A DNA stretch of 14,253 nt, taken from positions 1 through 14,253 of the forward strand of contig CAZAMT010000080.1 of NCBI GenBank assembly GCA_964486145.1, in the 5' to 3' direction. Under the pieces are notes generated by a model. It saw only the letters and a program-made list of their open reading frames with translations, was not told where the DNA came from and searched no databases. The DNA comes from CAZAMT01 sp964486145 (GTDB lineage Bacteria; Bacteroidota; Bacteroidia; Bacteroidales; JAAAOM01). Made by a program: the position numbers and the translations under genes. Positions 8,106 to 14,253 of this stretch are shown here, one piece after another; the stretch's first letter is position 1, and each line of letters opens with the position of its first letter.

Positions 8106-8136
8106 TTGATAAATCCAATTTAAAATTATAATTTCG
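8106..8136 (+). promoter_or_regulatory. Candidate promoter of the GH31 gene
   Basis: TTG at 8106-8108 is followed after 20 nt by TAATTTCG at 8129-8136, which matches 7 of 8 positions of TAnnTTTG. Transcription would begin near 8143 and give a leader of about 37 nt. Its place directly after a terminator makes an independent promoter likely here. Confidence 0.45.
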
Positions 8137-8179
8137 GGTACGTTTAGGGATTTAAGGATATACACCAAATACCACAACA

Positions 8180-10276
8180 ATGAAAAATCAAATTGCACTT
8201 GTCGTTTATCTGCTGTTGCTTACCGCTTGCCAACCAAAAGATCTTATTCACATTGTGGTTGACCAGGATTCAGACTTTGTTACTATAAATATAAATGTTC
8301 CATATGTTTCAGAACCTTTGAAACTTGTGCCAAACCAATTGGATAACCTCGGTGGTGTTATTTTTTGGACAGGATCGGATACATTTTCTCTTAAAGGGAC
8401 TCCGGAGATTATCAGAAGTAATGATCATAGTTTTACAGGAGAGTGGAAGTTGGATGAACGCGTTGTATCGGTAAATTTTTCAATGTCGGAAACAGGATAC
8501 AATTTTATTTTTAATGCGCAACCGGATAAAAACATTCTTGGCTGGGGAATACATTTGGATGCAACGCAAGAAGAATATTTTACCGGTTTGTTTGAGCGTG
8601 TGGTTGATGGCCATCAGACCGGGTCGTGGAAGAAAGATATGGAGACTGCACTGGATCTCCGTGGTCAGGCAGTGGAGATGCTCATTAAACCCACGATGGG
8701 CCTTTACTGCCCATTCTATTTGTCATCCGCTGGTTATGGGCTGTTTATTGAAGGTACATGGCCCGGACATTATGATATTTGCAAAGAACACGCGAATCTC
8801 GTGCAGGTTTATTTCGAAGGGCCTACATTGAGTGGAACGTTTTATACATCAGAAGAACCATCAGAAATCGTTAAAACGCATTCAATCAACGTCGGGCCCA
8901 CCATCATTCCCCCGGAATGGGCATTTCTGCCTTTTCGGTGGCGCGATAACAATGCAAACAATAAACAGTATTACGATGGTACACCTGTTCGCTCTCCGTT
9001 TAACAGCACACTCACCGAGGATGTTTTAATGATGAAGGCATACGATATCCCATGCGGTGTTTATTGTATCGACAGGCCCTGGGCGAAAGGACCAATGGGA
9101 TACGACGATTTTGAGTGGGACAGTCAACGGTTTCCAAATCATATAAAAATGATTTCCTGGCTCAATGAGCAGGATATAAATCTCCTGTTATGGATTGCCC
9201 CATGGGTGGATGGAAACATGGCCGACACAGCAAGAAAAAGAAATTATACCATTTCTAAAAAGGAAAATGAATGGGCATTGGAGCATGAATTAGCATTGAT
9301 TGATTTCACAAATAAACCGGCAAAATCGTGGTGGCAAAATAAAGGTTTGGCAAAGGTATTAAGTGAAGGTATTAAAGGTTTCAAGCTCGATCGATCGGAA
9401 GAACTTGTGCCCGAAACAAGGGATATTCTGTTTTCAAACGGAAAGACAGCGAGAGAGATGCGGAATGACTATCCTGTGCATTATGTAAAAGCAACAAACG
9501 AAATATGCAAAAAGATACACGGTAATGATTTTCTTTTATTTCCAAGGGCTGGTTATTCAGGTAGCAGCAAATACAGTGCATTTTGGGGTGGAGATATTGG
9601 ATCTTCCCCTGAAGGATTGAGAGCAGCCATTATTGCTGCACAGCGATCAGCCATCATTGGATTTCCTTTCTGGGGATCCGATATCGGTGGTTATTGGCAT
9701 GGCGGCATGGACAGGGAGGTAACCGCACGCTGGCTTGCCTTTGGTTGCTTCAATCCCATTATGGAATTTGGACCAACCCGGAACAAGGGACCCTGGAATA
9801 TGGCAACCGAACCAACATATGATACAACATTGATTGCCACCTGGAGATTGTATGCCAAAATACATGAAAACATTGTGGATTATTCCCATAAACTGGCGGT
9901 TGAAGCAAATGGCACGGGCATGCCTCCGATCCGTCCTTTGTTCCTGGAATACCCCGAACAGCCTGAAGCCTGGAATGACTGGCAAACATTTATGTATGGT
10001 CCCGATATTCTCGTTTCTGCAATATGGCAAAAAAATAAAACCAAACACACTTGTTATCTGCCGAAAGGCGAGCAATGGGTTGATGCATGGGATGAATCGA
10101 CTGTCCATGAGGGAGGGCAGTTCCTTGAAGTGGATTGCCCGTTTCATAAAATACCGGTGTTTATTAGAAAAGGAGCAAAGGTTCATCCGGGTAAACTGAA
10201 CAAGATCTACGAAGAATCATTTGAACTGGCTTCAAAAAAGCCGGATCTTCAAAAACTGGAAAGAAAATATTTTTAG
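8180..10276 (+). CDS. GH31-family alpha-glycosidase, lipoprotein
   Basis: A 698-residue glycoside hydrolase. A lipoprotein signal ends in LLTAC with C17 as the lipidation site, so it should be anchored in the periplasm or at the cell surface. An N-terminal beta-sandwich (about 25-240) precedes the catalytic barrel (about 245-580). In the barrel, FEWDSQRFPN (311-320), LLLWIAPWV (335-343), the nucleophile D404 in GFKLDRSEE, the proposed acid/base D472 in FWGGDIGSS, and GSDIGGYW (499-506) are typical GH31 landmarks. A short C-terminal sandwich (about 585-670) ends the protein. GH31 enzymes retain anomeric configuration and act on alpha-glucosides, xylosides, galactosides or sulfoquinovosides. 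The active-site residues R299, W301 and R405 differ from the usual alpha-glucosidase signatures, so the substrate cannot be named. No SusC/SusD, transporter or other glycosidase is adjacent. Family assignment is firm. Confidence 0.9.
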   Translation: MKNQIALVVYLLLLTACQPKDLIHIVVDQDSDFVTININVPYVSEPLKLVPNQLDNLGGVIFWTGSDTFSLKGTPEIIRSNDHSFTGEWKLDERVVSVNFSMSETGYNFIFNAQPDKNILGWGIHLDATQEEYFTGLFERVVDGHQTGSWKKDMETALDLRGQAVEMLIKPTMGLYCPFYLSSAGYGLFIEGTWPGHYDICKEHANLVQVYFEGPTLSGTFYTSEEPSEIVKTHSINVGPTIIPPEWAFLPFRWRDNNANNKQYYDGTPVRSPFNSTLTEDVLMMKAYDIPCGVYCIDRPWAKGPMGYDDFEWDSQRFPNHIKMISWLNEQDINLLLWIAPWVDGNMADTARKRNYTISKKENEWALEHELALIDFTNKPAKSWWQNKGLAKVLSEGIKGFKLDRSEELVPETRDILFSNGKTAREMRNDYPVHYVKATNEICKKIHGNDFLLFPRAGYSGSSKYSAFWGGDIGSSPEGLRAAIIAAQRSAIIGFPFWGSDIGGYWHGGMDREVTARWLAFGCFNPIMEFGPTRNKGPWNMATEPTYDTTLIATWRLYAKIHENIVDYSHKLAVEANGTGMPPIRPLFLEYPEQPEAWNDWQTFMYGPDILVSAIWQKNKTKHTCYLPKGEQWVDAWDESTVHEGGQFLEVDCPFHKIPVFIRKGAKVHPGKLNKIYEESFELASKKPDLQKLERKYF

Positions 10277-10292
10277 TGGCATTACTATAATC

Positions 10293-10430
10293 ATGGAAAA
10301 AAATATTGGTGAGATGTACCCGCAGGAATTGGTTAAATTAATTCCAATCATAATTTCACCACCCGACCCGCAGTGGCCAGGTAAATTCAACTCCGAGCGG
10401 AACATTCTCATAGAGCTATGCTTGAAATAA
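10293..10430 (+). pseudogene. N-terminal stump of a GrpB/UPF0157-family gene (candidate)
   Basis: A 45-codon reading frame starts at ATG 10293, 17 nt after the GH31 stop, and ends at TAA 10428-10430, directly abutting the convergent aat stop. Its start, IGEMYPQELVKLIPIII, followed by PQWPGKF and an E..IL..L pattern, resembles from memory the opening of GrpB-family proteins (family pattern: SEM..EEL..LFPI....., then a W..F/Y..E motif). Intact members are about 170-180 residues and continue with a conserved HIGST motif, which I could not find in any forward frame after 10430. The likely reading is a gene truncated by deletion next to aat, leaving only its first quarter. A functional small protein or a chance resemblance cannot be excluded. 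Confidence 0.45.
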
Positions 10431-11087
10431 TCACCAGTAAACATTGAGGGAAATGTGTTTGTTTAGTAATGTAAGGAACTCATTTCTTGGTACTTCCCGG
10501 GCACCAAGGCTTTTTAAGTGACTGGTTGGTGTTTGCGCATCGATAAATGCATAATTTAGGCTTGTAAGTTTTGTAACAAGTGCATGAAATGCCACTTTTG
10601 ATGCATCGGAAACCGTTGTAAACATTGATTCCCCGCAAAATATCTTTCCGAGTGTCAATCCATACAATCCTCCAACAAGTTGACCTTTTTCAAAAGCTTC
10701 TACTGAATGGGCATATCCCAACCGGTGCAATCGTATGTATGCCCGTTGCATATCCTCTGTAATCCAGGTGCTGTCCTGATCCTTTCGTTTTACCCGGGCA
10801 CATTTTTTTATAACTTCGTCAAAGCAGGTATCAAATCGAATTTCAAACTTTTGTTTTTTAATAATTTGCCTCAATGAGGAAGATACCTTAAATTTTTCAG
10901 GGTAAAGAATCATTCTGGGATCAGGCGACCACCAGAGGATGGGATCATCATCTGAAAACCATGGGAAAATACCTTTTAAATATGCTGTTAGAACTATCTG
11001 AGGAGACAGGTTTCCACCACACGCAATTAGACCTTCCGGTTCTGTATTTCTGGGATCAGGGAATATGTCAAGGGGTAATTTTTCCAT
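10431..11087 (-). CDS. aat: Leucyl/phenylalanyl-tRNA--protein transferase
   Basis: A 218-residue cytoplasmic enzyme of full family length. It transfers Leu or Phe from charged tRNA to N-terminal Arg or Lys of proteins, producing N-degrons that ClpS delivers to ClpAP. Family signatures are seen in order: GLIACGGNLSP (19-29), AYLKGIFPWF (35-44), PILWWSPDPRMIL (49-61), GLTLGKIFCGESMF (143-156) with catalytic-region E153, FIDAQ (181-185) with Q185, and HLKSLGAREVPRNEF (190-204). The gene lies 109 nt downstream of the PorP/SprF gene on the same strand, with no terminator evident between them, so read-through is possible but a functional link is not implied. No clpS or clpA is visible in the window. 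Confidence 0.97.
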   Translation of the reverse strand: MEKLPLDIFPDPRNTEPEGLIACGGNLSPQIVLTAYLKGIFPWFSDDDPILWWSPDPRMILYPEKFKVSSSLRQIIKKQKFEIRFDTCFDEVIKKCARVKRKDQDSTWITEDMQRAYIRLHRLGYAHSVEAFEKGQLVGGLYGLTLGKIFCGESMFTTVSDASKVAFHALVTKLTSLNYAFIDAQTPTSHLKSLGAREVPRNEFLTLLNKHISLNVYW

Positions 11088-11196
11088 TTTCCGGTGAATA
11101 CACTGGTAAATTTACAATTAATTTATTGCAATGAAACCCGTTTGCCTTAAGTTAGAATTAAAAATACGGTGTATGGAATATCGAAAGGAATGAAAT

Positions 11197-12186
11197 TTAA
11201 TAACGATTCAACCATTTATATCTACGGGCATTATCGCCAAACTTAATAACCATCATAATTTCATGTGTTCCATAGGTATGCTGATTTATCGACAACAAGG
11301 TATAGTCGAATGCGTATCCGAAATAGAATTTGTCAAACCGGACACCACCAAAGATGATCACTGCATTGCCTGTTCTGAAAGATAAGCCACCCCAGTAATC
11401 GTTGTAAAAATCCATTTTGATGTTTACATCAAGCTGAGGTGTTAGTCCCTGGGGGTATTTCAGTAAAACAGAAGGTTCAATGTGAAGGTAATTGTTAATT
11501 TCAAATTTGTATCCACCATTGACGTTGTAATGACGCAACATGGCGTATTCTCCGTCACCAATTTCACCAAATTGCAGAGAAGATTTAAATAATTGTGAAA
11601 CGGAAAATCCGGCATAATACTCTTCACCGGAATAATGAACGCCAAAATTCGCATCAGGAATATACAGGGTATTTCTGTTTTGATTTAGTAATTCATCAAA
11701 CTGGTCGCCATAAAAATGTAGATTTTGCCTGTCAAGCCTGAATTGATAAGCCAGTAATGACAATCCAAATGATAATTGATTTGTTCCCTGTCGGATGTGA
11801 TAAGCATATGTAGCTTGCATACCTGTTCGGTCAATCAATCCGTTAATATCATTAAACAGGTAAATTCCGTATCCAACCCTGCCGGACTGCGTACCCCATT
11901 TTCTTTTGCGACGTAACGAAGCATTTCTGGATATAAAGCTGTTTTTAAATATTCGCGATTGCACACTGATGGCATGCGTTTTCGGAGCATCCTTAATTCC
12001 GAGCCATTGTTCCCGTGCCGTAAGGTTGAAGGCTGTATATCCTTCCAGTCCTGCAACGGCAGGATTGATAAGGAACTTGTTCATGTGGTACTGACTATAA
12101 ATGGGAAGTTGCTGCCCTGATGCAAAATCAGCCAGAACAACAACAGCAAAAAAGGATATCAATATTTTTATCGGGATTTCTCGCAC
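11197..12186 (-). CDS. PorP/SprF-family type IX secretion-associated outer membrane protein
   Basis: About 329 residues when read from GTG 12186, which places a clean signal peptide (MREIPIKILIS to ASGQ) at the N-terminus. The frame contains no ATG before the mature protein; an upstream TTG at 12228 would add 14 residues and is less likely. After the signal come the family hallmarks QLPIYSQYHMNKFLINPAVAG, then REQWLGIKDAPKTHAIS, then alternating beta-strands ending at FGYAFDYTL and HEIMMVIKF. This pattern is typical of the 14-strand-like barrel of PorP/SprF proteins. Such proteins assist surface delivery or anchoring of T9SS cargo with type-B (CHU_C) C-termini. The gene directly follows a CHU_C gene in the same direction, with 104 nt between them, which is the classical partner arrangement. 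Its specific cargo is inferred from this position. Confidence 0.9.
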   Translation of the reverse strand: MREIPIKILISFFAVVVLADFASGQQLPIYSQYHMNKFLINPAVAGLEGYTAFNLTAREQWLGIKDAPKTHAISVQSRIFKNSFISRNASLRRKRKWGTQSGRVGYGIYLFNDINGLIDRTGMQATYAYHIRQGTNQLSFGLSLLAYQFRLDRQNLHFYGDQFDELLNQNRNTLYIPDANFGVHYSGEEYYAGFSVSQLFKSSLQFGEIGDGEYAMLRHYNVNGGYKFEINNYLHIEPSVLLKYPQGLTPQLDVNIKMDFYNDYWGGLSFRTGNAVIIFGGVRFDKFYFGYAFDYTLLSINQHTYGTHEIMMVIKFGDNARRYKWLNRY

Positions 12187-12290
12187 ACTATAATCTTTTT
12201 CTACCTTCAATACGGCCACCTTCACCAATGGTTTCAGCTATTCCACGAACATCTGCTTTCAAGCTTTTAACGATGAATATGTTTATTCGA

Positions 12291-13289
12291 TTATCTGATA
12301 ATGGTAACATTTCCAACAACTTTGCTTGAGCCTGATTTTTTAAGATCAATAACATAGTAATAGGAATCCATGGGGAGTTTATTTCCATTCATGTCATTTC
12401 CGTCCCAATCGTTATGATAATCTCCGTCTTTTTTGAAAATCAAACGACCCCAGCGATCAAAAATCTCAACTTTGGCATCTGGAAACATCTCTATATTCGG
12501 GATTTCCCATACGTCATGCACTCCATCGTTGTTCGGTGTAATTGCATTTGGTACATCTTTAAACATACTTGCTGCATCGCACTCGGCAATAAGGATGCTG
12601 TCCTGTGATGTACATCCGTATTCATCTGTAACCTCAAGGTGAATCATCTGTCGCATTGCAAAAATATCAATGAACCTTGAATTATCGCCGGTGGACCACT
12701 GGTAGCTATCAAAAAAGCCACCGTCGAGGGTTAGGGTTTCGTTTCCACACAACACGGTATCATTCCCCAGGTCCAATTCAGGATTTTTATGAACATGAAT
12801 GATGGTTGTATCCGATCCGTAACATCCACTTTCAGTTGAAACGTTGACCCAGTATTTACCTGCATCATCAATTGTGATTATGCGGGATGTACTGCCGTTG
12901 TTCCACGAGTAATAATCAAATTCCCCTGCATCCAGAACCTGTTCATCGCCTTCGCATAAATGTATTTCATCTTCAAAATTAACGTTGGCAAATTCCACGG
13001 TTACAAATGCATATACGGGTGAACCTTCGCATCCATGTTTTGATATTTCTTTTACAGTGATTTTATGTACACCCGGTGATCCCCAGTGAATGGTTGCTGA
13101 ATCGCCTCTGTTTTCAACCTCGGCCCTGGGATCATCAACTTCCCAAATGAATACTGATTCCGGTAATCCGCTTACAGCATAAGTTTCAGAACTACCTACA
13201 CATACGGCATCTAAGTTTTGAGCTAAAACACTGTACATGTTGAAGCCAAAGAAAATAATTATGCTTGCTATTCCGGAAATCAGTCTCAT
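12291..13289 (-). CDS. Secreted Ig/PKD-like protein with T9SS type-B (CHU_C) sorting domain
   Basis: A 332-residue exported surface protein with a signal peptide (1-23, ending VLAQ). It has a first PKD/Ig-like domain (about 26-102, VGSSETYAV, CEGSPVY). Two tandem modules follow (about 108-167 and 170-235) that share LC.....LD.G.FD.Y.W..G...R.I and later a GC....D motif. The gliding-motility-associated C-terminal domain (about 245-332) has VPNAITPNNDGVHDVW, VEIFDRWGRLIF, DWDGNDMNGNKLP and YYYVIDL. That domain is the type-B signal recognised by the type IX translocon. The first PKD/Ig domain resembles the N-terminal domain of the neighbouring gene upstream. The protein is short for a gliding adhesin and has no catalytic domain, so a structural or adhesive surface role is inferred. 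The PorP/SprF partner is encoded just downstream. Confidence 0.93.
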   Translation of the reverse strand: MRLISGIASIIIFFGFNMYSVLAQNLDAVCVGSSETYAVSGLPESVFIWEVDDPRAEVENRGDSATIHWGSPGVHKITVKEISKHGCEGSPVYAFVTVEFANVNFEDEIHLCEGDEQVLDAGEFDYYSWNNGSTSRIITIDDAGKYWVNVSTESGCYGSDTTIIHVHKNPELDLGNDTVLCGNETLTLDGGFFDSYQWSTGDNSRFIDIFAMRQMIHLEVTDEYGCTSQDSILIAECDAASMFKDVPNAITPNNDGVHDVWEIPNIEMFPDAKVEIFDRWGRLIFKKDGDYHNDWDGNDMNGNKLPMDSYYYVIDLKKSGSSKVVGNVTIIR

Positions 13290-13324
13290 CTGAACTTAGC
13301 CTTATTAATTAACTTCGTTGAACT

Positions 13325-13371
13325 CCCCGAAAAAATATCGGGGCAGGCAGTCCTTCCCCGATAAATCGGGG
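13325..13371. repeat. Pair of GC-rich hairpins in tandem (REP-like)
   Basis: Two units follow each other. CCCCGA...TCGGGG spans 13325-13343 with a 7-nt loop, and CCCCGATAAATCGGGG lies at 13356-13371. Each is followed by a related tail: CAGGCAGTCCTT after the first, CAAGTTGTCCTT after the second (13372-13383), so the repeat is direct as well as inverted. It lies in the 130-nt gap between the Ig-like gene and the CHU_C gene. No T-run follows on the transcribed (minus) strand, so it fits a repetitive extragenic palindrome or an mRNA-processing element better than a classical terminator. Confidence 0.7.
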
Positions 13372-13419
13372 CAAGTTGTCCTTGGTTCATATAGTATTTA
13401 CAATCGATCTATTGATAAT

Positions 13420-14205
13420 TTAGTTACTGATATGTCTTATTGAACCTGTGTTTGGAGCCGGATAAATGCCAATGACATATTCATCCGCTGTTGTTACACT
13501 GCCTGGAACATCAACCAAAGACTTGGAAGAAATTCTGTCTGATATATTGATCAGGTTCACATCGTATTTGCCTGCTCCGTTGGTCAGATGATTGCTGTCA
13601 TCCAGAACCAAATCAAGTGTAAAATTTCCATTCATTCCTGTTGAGCCAATGGTTTCTGTGTATTCAACGGGTGAACCGTTGTCATCAAATTCTATGGAGA
13701 AAGTTACATCCCAGGGGCCTATCCCGCTTACATCAATGGAAACAGTATCTGTTGACAGCCCGCATCCTCCGCTTTGGAAAGGAGCCGAACCATTTAAACC
13801 AACGGATGGTACTTCCAGCACCTGCACGTATAATTCGGATACACTCCCTTCACAGGCAGAGCCAAATTTTGGTTGACTTACCTCTGATGTTTTCACTTTG
13901 AACATGGTTCCAGCAGCGGCGCTCCAGGTGACATTTATACTGTCTTCAGCGTACAACCCTCCGGTTGGTATTTCGGCCACGGAAAAACCTGCGGTTACTT
14001 CATTGTCGCCATCATCGGTCATAAACCATTTGAACAAGGATGGATTCATCAGGGAGGTCATTCCTGCAATAGTGGCATCTGGAGTCACTGCATAAGGAAC
14101 CGTGCTACCAACTACCACACTGTCAATACCTCCATCGACCATTTGCTGGGCATGGGTTATACCTGCCATACCAATTACTGCTATTAAAGCTGCTATCTTT
14201 TTCAT
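13420..14205 (-). CDS. Small secreted Ig-like surface protein of the T9SS cassette
   Basis: A 261-residue exported protein. The start is set at ATG 14205, where a clear signal peptide begins (MKKIAALIAVIGMAG to THAQ, residues 1-20); an upstream ATG at 14244 would add 13 residues including charged ones before it and is unlikely. Residues about 27-135 form an Ig/PKD-like domain with VVGSTVPYAV, LFKWFMTDD, INVTWS and ACEGSVSELYVQV, similar to the first domain of the CHU_C protein encoded next. Residues about 136-247 look like a second beta-sandwich (GCGLSTDTVSIDVSG, GPWDVTFSIEF, GKYDVNLINISD). The protein ends APNTGSIRHISN, without a CHU_C or type-A sorting domain. I do not recognise a named family. 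It may be a periplasmic or surface subunit working with the downstream CHU_C and PorP/SprF proteins; that role is inferred from context. Confidence 0.85.
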   Translation of the reverse strand: MKKIAALIAVIGMAGITHAQQMVDGGIDSVVVGSTVPYAVTPDATIAGMTSLMNPSLFKWFMTDDGDNEVTAGFSVAEIPTGGLYAEDSINVTWSAAAGTMFKVKTSEVSQPKFGSACEGSVSELYVQVLEVPSVGLNGSAPFQSGGCGLSTDTVSIDVSGIGPWDVTFSIEFDDNGSPVEYTETIGSTGMNGNFTLDLVLDDSNHLTNGAGKYDVNLINISDRISSKSLVDVPGSVTTADEYVIGIYPAPNTGSIRHISN

Positions 14206-14253
14206 GTGTTTAAAAATTGTGACCAGTCTGATTGTGTGCCACACTTTTTAATC

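Noticed and set aside
9647..10186. A 179-codon open frame on the minus strand inside the GH31 gene
   Set aside because: It lies wholly antisense to a convincingly conserved catalytic region, its translation is rich in Cys, His and Pro with no family features, and other frames in the same stretch are open as well, so it is a shadow of the GH31 codon pattern.
10307..10361. Nested inverted repeats (TGGTGA/TCACCA around GGAATT/AATTCC) after the GH31 gene, considered as a bidirectional terminator
   Set aside because: The stems are only 6 bp, alternative pairings compete, loops are large, and no T-run follows on either strand; the stretch is better explained by the GrpB-like frame.
12188..12290. 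Possible peptide of about 30 codons between the CHU_C and PorP/SprF genes
   Set aside because: The frame is open upstream only because it overlaps the CHU_C gene in another frame, has no ATG in the gap, and the sequence resembles no family I know.
14215..14240. Small palindrome GTGTG-G-CACAC (minus strand) upstream of the Ig-like gene as an operator
   Set aside because: Only 5-bp arms, near the window edge, with no recognisable promoter boxes beside it.
1..14253. CRISPR arrays, tRNA/rRNA genes, insertion sequences, toxin-antitoxin or phage-defence genes
   Set aside because: No regularly spaced repeats, no tRNA cloverleaf or rRNA-like stretch, and no transposase, integrase, nuclease or defence-type protein was found in any frame.

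Overview
The window is about 14.25 kb of AT-leaning chromosomal DNA from a member of the Bacteroidota, probably a free-living or marine lineage of the Bacteroidia/Cytophagia type; the order cannot be fixed from sequence reading alone. The evidence is a PorP/SprF-family outer membrane protein next to a protein with a gliding-motility-associated C-terminal (CHU_C) domain, which are hallmarks of type IX secretion (T9SS). Further support comes from a TonB-receptor-like barrel with a carboxypeptidase-D-like N-terminal domain, a LytS/LytTR two-component pair, an OmpA protein with a Bacteroidota-style N-terminal module, absence of strong Shine-Dalgarno sequences, and TTG...TAnnTTTG-like promoters. 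No rRNA, tRNA, CRISPR array, transposase or integrase was seen.

Layout, left to right. A bulged hairpin lies at 7-39. A carboxypeptidase Q-like M28 metallopeptidase (114-1481, -) and an OmpA-family protein (1551-2726, -) follow. A divergent AT-rich gap leads to a nitroreductase (2922-3527, +). This converges, with 7 nt between stops, on a LytTR response regulator (3535-4266, -) and its histidine kinase (4273-5298, -). A 236-nt divergent control region carrying a perfect 10-bp inverted repeat separates the kinase from an outer membrane beta-barrel receptor (5535-8000, +). A clear intrinsic terminator and a separate promoter candidate precede a GH31 lipoprotein glycosidase (8180-10276, +). Between it and aat (10431-11087, -) is a 45-codon ORF that looks like the N-terminal stump of a GrpB/UPF0157-family gene. 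The right end is a minus-strand cluster transcribed towards aat: a small secreted Ig-like protein (13420-14205), a CHU_C protein (12291-13289) and a PorP/SprF protein (11197-12186). Two GC-rich hairpins sit between the first two genes.

How the genes may work together. The right-hand cluster reads as a T9SS surface-protein cassette: two exported proteins with a related N-terminal module, one with a type-B sorting domain, plus the outer membrane partner expected for type-B cargo. The central block looks like a two-component system divergent from a candidate target, the outer membrane receptor. The remaining genes (M28 peptidase, OmpA protein, nitroreductase, GH31, aat) look like independent units. 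Three starts were moved inward from the longest possible ORF because signal peptides begin there: the receptor to ATG 5535, PorP to GTG 12186, and the Ig-like protein to ATG 14205.
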